This document shows positions 41,302-48,642 of a stretch of 48,771 bases of DNA, piece by piece (position 1 is the stretch's first letter; every line of letters begins with the position of its first letter). The DNA is from an uncultured Porphyromonadaceae bacterium (lineage in GTDB: Bacteria; Bacteroidota; Bacteroidia; Bacteroidales; Muribaculaceae). The DNA lies in NCBI GenBank assembly GCA_902489275.1, contig CABTZK010000016.1:1-48771 (forward strand). The letters are read 5' to 3'. The translations under genes were made by a program, and so were the position numbers. Below the pieces are notes generated by a model. It had not been told where the DNA came from. It was given only the letters and a program-made list of their open reading frames with translations, and made no database searches.

Positions 41302-42714
41302 TTAGGAAGCCTGTTGGTAAAGCTCGGCTTGTTTCTTCTTGGCTTTGGCCACGCTGGCGGGGTCGTCCTTGTCGATGCCGTATTTCTCGGCAGGGGGAAT
41401 CACAAGGCGTGTGCCAAGAGGGATGTTGTTGGGATTTTTGATTTTATCCTTGTTTTCCTCGTAGATATAGACCCAAAACACATTCTTGCCGTAGTGCTTG
41501 CGCCCCAGCTTGTTGAGCGTTGTCGAGGGCTTAATCACGTCAATCACCGGCTTTGTGGCTGCCGTTGGCTTGGCGGCGGCATGATTTGGCTCGGCAGGGG
41601 GGGCAGGCTGTGTTGCGGGTTGCTGGGCCGTTGCGGCAGGCCCACGGGGGGCCGTGGCGGGTTGCGCGTGCCGCTGGCTGCTGGAGGTTGAGGGAGGTGT
41701 CGGGCTTGCGGCTTGCTCCACTTTTGGAGCGGCTTTGTCGTGCTGGGTGCTGGCTTTCATCATCCACAAGCGGTAGCTCACCAAGGTCACGAGCAGGGTT
41801 GTGACTACGCCAATGACAAAGCCTTCAAGGAAGAAGCGGTGGGCGATTTTGCGCTTTTCCTTTTCACTCATCACCTTGAACTCGCTCATCTCCAGTGGAG
41901 TGGTCTCGCTGGTGCTGCTGGCCGGTTGCTCTTGGCTGGCGGCTGCGGGTTGTTCGCTGGCGCTTTCCGCTTTCTCGTCCACGCTGGCTGGCGCGACAAA
42001 TGCTGGGGGCTGCTCTTGGGGGGCTGCAACCTCTTCGGCCTCTGTGCCAGCTTCACCGTTTTCAGAGAGCTCGCTGGCGGCAGGTTGCTGGTCGCCGGTT
42101 GCCACAGGGATAGGGCTGTCGCCTGGCTTCACGTCCATGAGCGCCTGGATGGCAGCCATCATCTCATCGTCCTCGTTGTCCTCGTTGTCTTCGTCGTTGT
42201 CTTCGTCGTTGTCTTCGTCGTTGTCTTCGTCGTTGTCTTCGTCGTTGTCAAGGTCGTCAAGTGCTTCGGTGGTCTCACGCCTGGCGGGGGCGGTTGAAAC
42301 TTCTTCGGTGGAGCGCCCTGGGGCTGCATCGGCACTGGCCGGCTGGTTGCTGGCAGCGGTATCGATAGCGGCGAGCTGCTCGTTGGTCACGTGCTCGTCA
42401 AGCATTTCGGTCTCAAACTGGGCAAATGGCAGGTTCACGGCATCGGCCATGGCCTTGTCGGGAACGAAGATGAGCTTCTTGTGCTTGGGGATTTCAATGC
42501 TTTCGCCAGTGTTCACGTCAACGCTTCTCCGTGCGTTGACGGGGATGAGCTTAAAGGTGCCGATGCCTTTGATTTTCACGTTTTGCCCCTCGGTGAGCGC
42601 TTGTGTGACCGTTGCGAAAAGCTCCTTGAGAAACAGCTCGGCAACACGCTTGGTCGTGCTGGCTTTGCTGGCCATCATGTCCACAAGCTCGGGAAAAGTG
42701 ATTTTGTTGTTCAT
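41302..42714 (-). CDS. HU-domain protein fused to a membrane segment and a LysM domain
   Basis: This 470-aa protein starts at the ATG ending at 42714 (MNNKITFPELVDMMASKA); a TTG nine bases earlier is less likely. Residues 1-95 are an HU/IHF-type DNA-binding domain (GQNVKIKGIGTFKLIPVNAR). A long acidic linker at about 145-190 includes the perfect DEDN repeats. One membrane span lies at about 294-316 (FVIGVVTTLLVTLVSYRLW), with EKEKRKIAHR on its N-terminal side. By the positive-inside rule, HU is in the cytoplasm. The region after it is proline-, alanine- and glutamine-rich, then a LysM-like domain at about 390-440 (STTLNKLGRKHYGKN; NPNNIPLGTRLVIP) would lie in the periplasm. A second, ordinary HU gene lies 9 bp upstream. 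See findings. Confidence 0.85.
   Translation of the reverse strand: MNNKITFPELVDMMASKASTTKRVAELFLKELFATVTQALTEGQNVKIKGIGTFKLIPVNARRSVDVNTGESIEIPKHKKLIFVPDKAMADAVNLPFAQFETEMLDEHVTNEQLAAIDTAASNQPASADAAPGRSTEEVSTAPARRETTEALDDLDNDEDNDEDNDEDNDEDNDEDNEDNEDDEMMAAIQALMDVKPGDSPIPVATGDQQPAASELSENGEAGTEAEEVAAPQEQPPAFVAPASVDEKAESASEQPAAASQEQPASSTSETTPLEMSEFKVMSEKEKRKIAHRFFLEGFVIGVVTTLLVTLVSYRLWMMKASTQHDKAAPKVEQAASPTPPSTSSSQRHAQPATAPRGPAATAQQPATQPAPPAEPNHAAAKPTAATKPVIDVIKPSTTLNKLGRKHYGKNVFWVYIYEENKDKIKNPNNIPLGTRLVIPPAEKYGIDKDDPASVAKAKKKQAELYQQAS
42184..42249. repeat. 12-bp perfect tandem repeat inside the HU-LysM gene
   Basis: Five full perfect copies and one half copy of GTTGTCTTCGTC (plus strand) run from 42184 to 42249, with degenerate copies just upstream. 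On the coding strand each unit encodes DEDN, giving a pure acidic stretch. Perfect units of this kind change copy number by slippage without breaking the frame because 12 is a multiple of 3. Confidence 0.9.
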
Positions 42715-42723
42715 CGTGTGCAA

Positions 42724-43011
42724 TTAACTGTTGAGTGTGTTTTTCAGTCTCGTTTTCAACACATTGCTCACCTTGAAGCCCAGGGTGATTTTTGGCGGCA
42801 CGAGCATGCGCCGCCCGTTGCTCGGATTGGTCATCACTCGCTCATTCTTCTTTTTACCCTCAAAGGTGCCAAACCCCGGAATCGCCACGCTGTCGAGTTC
42901 GCCACAGCGCGTCTTGAGCACATCGGTCAGCGAGTCAATGAGTTTGTCCACGTCGCCCTTGCTGCGCCCTAATTTTCGGGAGATGTTGTCGACCAATTCC
43001 TTGTGTTCCAT
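42724..43011 (-). CDS. HU-family DNA-binding protein
   Basis: A 95-aa histone-like protein that bends and compacts DNA. It has the HU helix pair at 1-40 (MEHKELVDNISRKLGRSKGD) and the beta saddle at about 45-80 with GFGTFEGKKKNER and NPSNGRRMLVPPK, the usual DNA-clasping arm. The proline that inserts in DNA sits in MTNPSNGRR. It begins 19 bp after a very good promoter and ends 9 bp before the HU-LysM gene, so the two HU proteins are made together. This one has a single domain with no tail. HU and IHF cannot be told apart reliably here. Confidence 0.93.
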   Translation of the reverse strand: MEHKELVDNISRKLGRSKGDVDKLIDSLTDVLKTRCGELDSVAIPGFGTFEGKKKNERVMTNPSNGRRMLVPPKITLGFKVSNVLKTRLKNTLNS

Positions 43012-43030
43012 AATAAGACAGTTTGCGCCG

Positions 43031-43061
43031 CAAAGTTATAAAAACCATTCCACATCCGCAA
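43031..43061 (-). promoter_or_regulatory. Promoter of the two HU genes
   Basis: Minus-strand -7 box TAACTTTG at 43031-43038 with a TTG -33 core at 43059-43061 and a 20-bp spacer. It lies 19 nt before the HU ATG. It is one of the best promoters in the window. Confidence 0.75.
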
Positions 43062-43069
43062 GTGCGCGG

Positions 43070-43816
43070 TTAGTATTGCCATGTGTTGCCCGTTGGGCTG
43101 GGGGTGCCGCGCGTGATCAGGATTTCCACACGGTTGTTTCGCTTGCGGCCTTCTTTTGTGCGGTTGCTTGCTATGGGGTATTGGTCGGCACAGCCCCGCG
43201 CGTAGATTTGGTCGAGTGCCACGCCGCGGCGACGAAGGTAGTTGGCCACTTGGTTGGCGCGCTCCACGCTCACGCGCCGACGCTCGCTGTAGCTCCCCGA
43301 GTCATCGGTGTGCCCGTAGATTTCGGCACCTATCGCGCGGTCGTTGCGCAGTCGCGCCGCCACTTGGTCGAGTTGGCGCTTGGCAGCGCCTGTCAATTTC
43401 GTCTTGCCGCCCTTGAAGTAGAGCAGGTTGTCGCGGGAGCAGGAATAGCCGTTGGCGTAGCGGTAGTCGTTCTCGCCGAGGCCGCGCTCGTCGCCGGGCG
43501 CAACGGTCGAGCCCCCATGCACAACCCCTTGCTTCTTGTCCATGCCGCTACCCACCACGTTGCCCGCGGCAGCGCCTGCAACAGCCCCGATGGCAGCGCC
43601 CAAGAGGGTGTTTTGATTGTATTTGTCCCAGCTGCCGATCATGCCCCCAACCCACGCGCCCAATTGAGCGCCGCTGGTAGCGCCCACAACGGTACCCTTG
43701 GTCTTGTTGCTTGCCGACGGGTCAGACGTCACTGCCCATTGAGCCAGCTCGCAGCTGTTGGCGGCGAGCATCAAGGTCGTGCACGCGATGCTGATTGTGA
43801 TAATGTGTCCTTTCAT
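43070..43816 (-). CDS. OmpA-family outer-membrane protein with glycine-zipper
   Basis: A 248-aa exported protein. The signal peptide is MKGHIITISIACTTLMLAAN; a cysteine at 22 follows, but ANSC is not a good lipobox, so lipidation is uncertain. Residues about 45-100 contain a glycine-zipper (VGATSGAQLGAWVGGMIGS; LGAAIGAVAGAAAGNVVGSG) typical of membrane-inserting outer-membrane proteins. The C-terminal OmpA peptidoglycan-binding domain at about 130-235 has the motif EIYGHTDDSGSYSERRRVSV and ERANQVANYLRRRGV, then RKRNNRVEI. It lies just upstream of the HU promoter and is separately promoted. A peptidoglycan-anchoring role is certain for the domain, not for the whole protein. Confidence 0.9.
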   Translation of the reverse strand: MKGHIITISIACTTLMLAANSCELAQWAVTSDPSASNKTKGTVVGATSGAQLGAWVGGMIGSWDKYNQNTLLGAAIGAVAGAAAGNVVGSGMDKKQGVVHGGSTVAPGDERGLGENDYRYANGYSCSRDNLLYFKGGKTKLTGAAKRQLDQVAARLRNDRAIGAEIYGHTDDSGSYSERRRVSVERANQVANYLRRRGVALDQIYARGCADQYPIASNRTKEGRKRNNRVEILITRGTPSPTGNTWQY

Positions 43817-43858
43817 CTTGTTGTTTATTATTGATGGTCTCTCTTAATAGCTTGTCTA

Positions 43859-43866
43859 CAAAAGTA
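43859..43866 (-). promoter_or_regulatory. Candidate promoter -7 box of the OmpA-family gene
   Basis: Minus-strand TACTTTTG matches TAnnTTTG, 42 nt before the ATG. A partial second copy (AACTTTTG) sits 11 bp further. No -33 seen. Confidence 0.45.
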
Positions 43867-44200
43867 GTACAAAAGTTTAGTTTTTCTATCACTTTATTCC
43901 ATAAAAATTGATAAAACACCCCAATAAGACCACTAAAAACGCTCTTTTCGGCATCAGTAGCTTTTTGGGATACTTGACTCTGCCATCTTTTGAGAACACC
44001 AACAAGCTCTACAGGCAATATATACCAAAAGAGGCCGACTTTAACGACTTTGACGATGAGAAAAAACACAATATTAAATCAATGAAAGACCAAGAAAAAA
44101 CACAACTTCAAATCTCCGAAAGAAGAATTTTTCCTATCTTTGAAGACGTAGTTGCATTTTTGTGTAGAATCTACGCGGTTCGCAAAAAAATAAGGAGTTT
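43867..44200. other. AT-rich intergenic region between divergent genes
   Basis: About 330 bp without a supported gene. A 110-codon plus-strand frame (43908-44240) and a 115-codon minus-strand frame (43722-44069) overlap here, but neither has a ribosome binding site or recognisable domain, and each runs across a promoter or into a neighbouring gene. An extra TAnnTTTG box (TATCTTTG) is at 44135-44142, plus strand. GTAGAATCTAC at 44164-44174 is a near-palindrome. Composition is lower in GC than the flanking genes. Confidence 0.4.
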
Positions 44201-44232
44201 TTTGGCAAAAAGGCACGGAATCACTACCTTTG
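44201..44232 (+). promoter_or_regulatory. Promoter of the PASTA-rluD pair
   Basis: TTTG at 44201-44204 (-33), a 20-bp spacer, and TACCTTTG at 44225-44232 (-7), both perfect. It lies 23 nt before the GTG start. Confidence 0.75.
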
Positions 44233-44255
44233 CGTTCTAAAATAGATGTAAACTT

Positions 44256-44936
44256 GTGAAAGATAATCCGTTTAAGACATTCATGACGCGGCATTCGCTA
44301 CTCGCCAACTTGATGCTGGCGATCCTTGTTTTCTGTGCCGGTTGCTACAGTTTGCTCATGCTGCTTGATGTGTTCACCGCCCATGGCCAGCAGGTTAAAG
44401 TACCCGACGTGCGCTACAAGTCCATTGAGCAAGCCATGAGTATCCTTGACGATGTGGGTCTCCACTACGAGATTGACTCGGTTTACAACGAGGATTTCAA
44501 GCCCGGCATCGTGATTGACCAGTTGCCAGTGCCCCTGTCGCAGGTGAAGTCGATCCGCACGGTTCATTTAACGATGAACATGATGTCTCCGCCCAAGGTG
44601 GCGCTGCCCAAGGAACTCACCGAGATGGCTGGCGCCAATGGCGTGACACTGCTCAAGTCGCTGGGATTCAAGAATGTGTCAACCGATACCATCCCGAGCG
44701 ACAAGGCGGGGCTGATTCTCCAAGTTTCGGTCAATGGCCACAAGGTGGCTGCTGGCACTAAGGCTGCCGTCAATGCCCAGATCGTGCTTTCGATTGGCGA
44801 TGGCCACATGGACATCATGGAGTATGACCCTATCGGGCAGGCCACGCGCGACTCGCTCATCCAGCAGCAAATCAAGCAAGGAGTGATCAAGCTGGAGCAA
44901 GACAGCATCGACAATGCTCCCCACATTGTGTACTGA
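44256..44936 (+). CDS. Stand-alone PASTA-domain membrane protein
   Basis: A 226-aa protein, starting at GTG 44256 (MKDNPFKTFMTRHSLLANLM); an ATG nine codons later is an alternative. One membrane helix at about 14-38 (LANLMLAILVFCAGCYSLLM) leaves the rest outside. Two PASTA domains follow: about 48-110 (VKVPDVRYKSIEQAMSILDD) and 112-185 (VALPKELTEMAGANGVTLLK). PASTA domains usually occur on Ser/Thr kinases or penicillin-binding proteins and sense peptidoglycan; here no kinase domain exists. The tail (MEYDPIGQATRDSL) is helical. It lies 7 bp from rluD. Wall sensing or anchoring is a reasonable guess from the domain only. Confidence 0.87.
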   Translation: MKDNPFKTFMTRHSLLANLMLAILVFCAGCYSLLMLLDVFTAHGQQVKVPDVRYKSIEQAMSILDDVGLHYEIDSVYNEDFKPGIVIDQLPVPLSQVKSIRTVHLTMNMMSPPKVALPKELTEMAGANGVTLLKSLGFKNVSTDTIPSDKAGLILQVSVNGHKVAAGTKAAVNAQIVLSIGDGHMDIMEYDPIGQATRDSLIQQQIKQGVIKLEQDSIDNAPHIVY

Positions 44937-44943
44937 TCGCGTG

Positions 44944-46050
44944 ATGATGACCGACAAGCTCAACCTCTCCAGCGACCCATTCCCCGATGCCCAGGAACTT
45001 GGAATCCAGGGCGACTTCAGCGATCCCGATTTCAGCGAGAATGGACGCGACTATTGGGAGCATTATCGCTACGAGGTCGAGAAAGGGCAAGTGCTGCTGC
45101 GCATCGACAAGTATCTGGTCGAGCGCATCAAGGGCACCTCGCGCAACCGCATACAGCATGCCGCCGAGGCGGGCTGCATCCGCGTAAACAGCCACCCGGT
45201 GAAAAGCAACTATCGTGTGCACCCAGGAGAAATCATCACCATTGTGATGGACCGCCCCCGCTACGAGAATGAGATTGTGGCACAGGATATTCCGCTCAAC
45301 ATCGTCTATGAGGACCATGAGTTGTTGGTGGTCAACAAGCCGGCGGGCATGTGTGTGCACCCAGGGCATGGCAACTACGACGGCACACTGGTCAATGCGC
45401 TGGCATGGCACTTGAAGGATGACCCGAATTATGACGTGACCGACCCGAGAATGGGGCTGGTGCACCGCATCGACAAAAACACGTCGGGATTGCTTGTGGT
45501 GGCCAAAACACCGCGCGCCAAGACTTCGCTGGGGCTGCAATTCTACAACAAGACCACGAAGCGGCAGTACATTGCTGTCGTGTGGGGGCAAATGAAAGAC
45601 ACCGATGGCACCATTGTGGGCAATATCGGGCGAAGCCTGCGTGACCGCCTGCTGATGTGTGTCTACCCCGATGGCGACATGGGCAAGCATGCCGTGACCC
45701 ACTATCACACCATCGAGAACATGGCTCACGTGGCTGTGGTGCGCTGCCAGTTAGAAACGGGGCGCACGCATCAAATACGGGTGCACATGCGCCACATCGG
45801 CCACCCGCTCTTCAACGACGAGCGCTATGGCGGCGACAAGATTCTGCGCGGCAACACATCGGGGAGCTACCGCCAGTTCATTGTCAACTGCTTTGCACTC
45901 TGCCCCCGGCAGGCGCTCCATGCCAAGACGTTAGGCTTCATTCACCCCGTCACGGGGCAGCCCATGAACTTTGACAGCGAGCTCCCTGGCGACATGCAGG
46001 CTCTCATCGACCGCTGGCGAGACTATACCGCCAACTTAGCGGTCAAGTGA
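44944..46050 (+). CDS. rluD: Ribosomal large subunit pseudouridine synthase, RluD-type
   Basis: Makes pseudouridine in 23S rRNA. The start is taken at ATG 44944 (MMTDKLNLSSDPFPDAQ), giving 368 aa; the next codon is also ATG. Upstream codons in frame overlap the PASTA gene. An N-terminal extension precedes an S4 RNA-binding domain at about 55-110 (VLLRIDKYLVERIKGTSRNR). The catalytic RluA-family motif is GLVHRIDKNTSGLLVVAKT, with the aspartate in HRID being the active residue. ETGRTHQIRVHMRHIGHPLF is the second family motif. The three homologues RluA, C and D cannot be told apart reliably; the S4 domain favours C or D. Confidence 0.93.
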   Translation: MMTDKLNLSSDPFPDAQELGIQGDFSDPDFSENGRDYWEHYRYEVEKGQVLLRIDKYLVERIKGTSRNRIQHAAEAGCIRVNSHPVKSNYRVHPGEIITIVMDRPRYENEIVAQDIPLNIVYEDHELLVVNKPAGMCVHPGHGNYDGTLVNALAWHLKDDPNYDVTDPRMGLVHRIDKNTSGLLVVAKTPRAKTSLGLQFYNKTTKRQYIAVVWGQMKDTDGTIVGNIGRSLRDRLLMCVYPDGDMGKHAVTHYHTIENMAHVAVVRCQLETGRTHQIRVHMRHIGHPLFNDERYGGDKILRGNTSGSYRQFIVNCFALCPRQALHAKTLGFIHPVTGQPMNFDSELPGDMQALIDRWRDYTANLAVK

Positions 46051-46064
46051 GCAAGCAAGAACAT

Positions 46065-46952
46065 TTAGTGATTTTTCCACACCATCAGGCACACCGCGCC
46101 AAGCACGAGCGCAAACCCTAACCAATTCAGGGGAGTGATCATGCCGCCAAACACGAGCAGCGAGACGGCCAGGGCGGTGATGGGTTCGAGCGCCCCAATG
46201 ATGGAGGCTGGCGTGCTGCCAATGATGTGAATGGAGCGCGTGACAAACGATAGCGAGATGAGCGTGGGAAAGAGCGCCAAACCTGTCACGTTGAGCCATG
46301 CCGAGGCACAAGGCACAGGGTCGATGCCGCCGTCGCCCAAGGCAGCGATGGCGATGAACACAAGCACACCCGTGAGCGAGGCGTAGAGCGTGAGCGCCAT
46401 GGCCGACATGTTGTGCAGCACACTGCGGTTCACGCCCACAAGATAAATGGCGTAGGTCAACCCCGAGACAAAGGCCAAAACCACGCCGGCCGATGTGCTG
46501 TCGCCACCCGACGGCTGATGCAGGCAGCAGATGCCCGCGAAAGCGACGGCGATGCACGCCAGGGCCACCTTGCTCATCTTCTCGTGAAACACGAGCCACG
46601 ACAGGATGACCACCATCATGGGATAGGTGAACAGAATGACCGAGGCAATGCCGGCATCCATGAACTTGAAACTGTAGAATAGCGAAATCGACGAGCCGGC
46701 AAAGAAAAGACCCATGCACGCCGATAGCAACAGCTGCTTGCGCGAGACGCCGAACGGCTCGTGGGTGGCGAGCATGACCCCGCCCAGCATCACCACAGTG
46801 AGAAGATAGCGGTAGAGGAGCACCGAGATGGGATCCAGCCCCGTCTCGTAGAGCGGCAGCGCAAAAAGCGGGTTCAGGCCGTAGCAGGCCGAGCCGATGA
46901 CCGCTAAGGTGTAGCCCCACAGTTTGGAAGAGCGACTCAGTGCTAATGCCAT
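46065..46952 (-). CDS. EamA/DMT-family transporter
   Basis: A 295-aa inner-membrane protein with ten hydrophobic helices in two five-helix EamA repeats. The first begins AVIGSACYGLNPLFALPLYE with the RYLLTVVMLGGVML segment. The second begins at about 150 (GVVLAFVSGLTYAIYLVGVN). The conserved ending ASIIGALEPITALAVSLLVF is the hallmark of the family. The substrate is unknown: EamA proteins export metabolites such as amino acids or sugars. Its start overlaps the end of the preceding gene by 10 bp, so the two are translated together. Confidence 0.9.
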   Translation of the reverse strand: MALALSRSSKLWGYTLAVIGSACYGLNPLFALPLYETGLDPISVLLYRYLLTVVMLGGVMLATHEPFGVSRKQLLLSACMGLFFAGSSISLFYSFKFMDAGIASVILFTYPMMVVILSWLVFHEKMSKVALACIAVAFAGICCLHQPSGGDSTSAGVVLAFVSGLTYAIYLVGVNRSVLHNMSAMALTLYASLTGVLVFIAIAALGDGGIDPVPCASAWLNVTGLALFPTLISLSFVTRSIHIIGSTPASIIGALEPITALAVSLLVFGGMITPLNWLGFALVLGAVCLMVWKNH

Positions 46953-47677
46953 GATTTGAGGTTGATTTTGAGGTAGGGGACAATTGCGCCGTTTTCAAAG
47001 TAGCGCAGCAGCCAGCCAAAGTGAGGGCTGAACTGGCGCACCATGTAGCCCACGTAGAACATTGAGATGAGCGTGCCCGCACCCACGAGCTCCCAGTCCC
47101 AACGGCCAAAGTTGGCAAGCATGAACACGATACCCACCAGCACCAGCCCCGTGTCACTGCACATCTTCACCTTGCCAAAATCACGCTTCACAACTTTCGA
47201 GATAGCCACCGGGAAGCCCTCGCCAGCCAGCATGAGCACGTCACACTTCACCTCAAAGGCGATGCCGTAGGCCAGAATCGCGCCACCGGCAAGCAGTTCG
47301 AGCAACCGCAGCAGGTAGCCCAGCGCCGAGTTATCCATGATTTGCATGAACCCGGTAATCCACATGGTCAGGTCGGTGAAAGCGCCAAAGAGGAAACTCA
47401 CCAGGATTTGGAGCAGCTGCATTTTCTCGAAATCCTTGCGCAGCAGCGCGATTTGCGCGGTGATAAAGAACACGTGCATCACAATGGTGAGCATCCCCAT
47501 GCTGAGGGGCATGCCCGGAATGCAACTGAGCACGTAGGGCGGGCAGGAGATGGGCGAGCTCCCCAGGTTGGCCCTGATTGAAAGTGAGGTGCCAAACGCA
47601 ATAACCAGCAGTGCAACCACAAAACTCAAGTATCGCTTCGTCAGGTTGCGGACATTTCGTGTTTGTGTGATTTCCAT
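46943..47677 (-). CDS. Membrane protein of the YczE/YitT family
   Basis: A 244-aa protein with about five to six hydrophobic helices. Signature features of the YczE/YyaS group are IAFGTSLSIRANLGSSPISC near residues 22-42, followed by the second helix block (GMLTIVMHVFFITAQIALL) and DLTMWITGFMQIMDN. The region ILAYGIAFEVKCDVLMLAGE is also conserved. Function unknown; some relatives affect uptake of compounds. It overlaps the EamA gene by 10 bp, which suggests a shared operon and possibly a shared export task. A good promoter box stands upstream. Confidence 0.83.
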   Translation of the reverse strand: MEITQTRNVRNLTKRYLSFVVALLVIAFGTSLSIRANLGSSPISCPPYVLSCIPGMPLSMGMLTIVMHVFFITAQIALLRKDFEKMQLLQILVSFLFGAFTDLTMWITGFMQIMDNSALGYLLRLLELLAGGAILAYGIAFEVKCDVLMLAGEGFPVAISKVVKRDFGKVKMCSDTGLVLVGIVFMLANFGRWDWELVGAGTLISMFYVGYMVRQFSPHFGWLLRYFENGAIVPYLKINLKSWH

Positions 47678-47707
47678 TTTTCTCGAAAAGTGCCATTAAA
47701 TCGGCTG

Positions 47708-47715
47708 CAAAATTA
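47708..47715 (-). promoter_or_regulatory. Candidate promoter -7 box of the YczE-like/EamA pair
   Basis: Minus-strand TAATTTTG, a perfect TAnnTTTG, 30 nt before the ATG. The -33 is not clear at 19-21 bp. Confidence 0.5.
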
Positions 47716-47838
47716 CACAAAATTCTTCATTCCCCCATCCAACCACCCTCATAAAAAAACCTCATCCACCCCTCCATCTGATCATAATCATAACAAATCA
47801 TAATTAGGTCTATGCCTATTTCAGGTATATCAATATCA

Positions 47839-48642
47839 TCACCACGTGATTACTTTATCTACGATATTTTGTTGTTCCGATGCAGTTCGACGAAGGTAGA
47901 TTCGCGTGGTCTCGATGCTCTCATGCCCCATCAAGTCAGCGAGCAGGGAAATATCGTTATACGCCTCAAGGAAGTTCTTGGCATAGCGGTGACGGAACGA
48001 GTGAGGGTAAACCACTCTCGGATTCAGCCCGTGCCGCCTGGCGAGGATTTTAAGCTGCAGGGCTATGCCGCGTGTCGTAATGCGATCGCCTCTGCAATTA
48101 AGGAAAATATAGCCCGATGCCATTCCCTCCGTTTCAAACCAAGCCATAGCCTCGTCTCGCAGTTTTTTAGGGACAAATAGCCTTCTCACTTTCCCGCACT
48201 TGGTATAAATGTCGAAATGCCCAATCTGTACATGTTCTACTTTGAACTGCACCAGTTCACTGACACGAGCCCCTGTGGCAGCAAGGAATCGAACCACGAA
48301 ATACCACATCTTGTTTTCCTCCCGTTTGAGTTTGTTCTTAAAAAAGAGATAGTCAGCTTGGCTGATAACGTTCTCTAAATAGGTGCGTTGCTGTACCTTT
48401 ACTGATTTCAGGCGCAGATACTCTTTGCCAATAAATTCCAAGTACTTATTGAGTGCTTGAATGCGGAGATTCGCAGTTTTTGGCTTGAAGTGCTCTATCA
48501 ACTCCATCTTGTAGAGCAGCAGGTTCTTCTTGTTAATCATTTTGTACTTTGTTAAATAGTCGTTCACGGCATAGAGATAAGCCGTGACGGTATTGGCTGC
48601 CATATTGTTCTGGACAAGGGCGGTTTTGAATTTCTCAATCAT
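47839..48642 (-). CDS. Tyrosine recombinase (integrase family)
   Basis: A 267-aa site-specific recombinase. A SAM-like N-terminal DNA-binding domain covers about 1-90 (NNMAANTVTAYLYAVNDYLT). The catalytic domain has the full residue set: Arg126 (TGARVSELVQ), Lys151, His214 and Arg217 (PHSFRHRYA), His240 (LMGHESIETTR) and the nucleophile Tyr249 (IYLRR). It lacks the arm-binding domain of large phage integrases, so it fits the small class that inverts DNA or resolves elements in Bacteroides. Base composition is clearly poorer in G and C than neighbouring genes, a sign of transfer. The start is MIEKFKTALVQ at 48642. The remainder of any element lies beyond the right edge. Confidence 0.92.
   Translation of the reverse strand: MIEKFKTALVQNNMAANTVTAYLYAVNDYLTKYKMINKKNLLLYKMELIEHFKPKTANLRIQALNKYLEFIGKEYLRLKSVKVQQRTYLENVISQADYLFFKNKLKREENKMWYFVVRFLAATGARVSELVQFKVEHVQIGHFDIYTKCGKVRRLFVPKKLRDEAMAWFETEGMASGYIFLNCRGDRITTRGIALQLKILARRHGLNPRVVYPHSFRHRYAKNFLEAYNDISLLADLMGHESIETTRIYLRRTASEQQNIVDKVITW

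Noticed and set aside
43908..44240. Plus-strand 110-codon frame in the OmpA/PASTA intergenic gap
   Set aside because: No domain or ribosome binding site, and it covers the PASTA promoter; reported as intergenic instead.
47838..47850. Small inverted repeat (ATCAC / GTGAT) at the recombinase stop
   Set aside because: Five-base arms occur by chance; not a core recombination site on this evidence.
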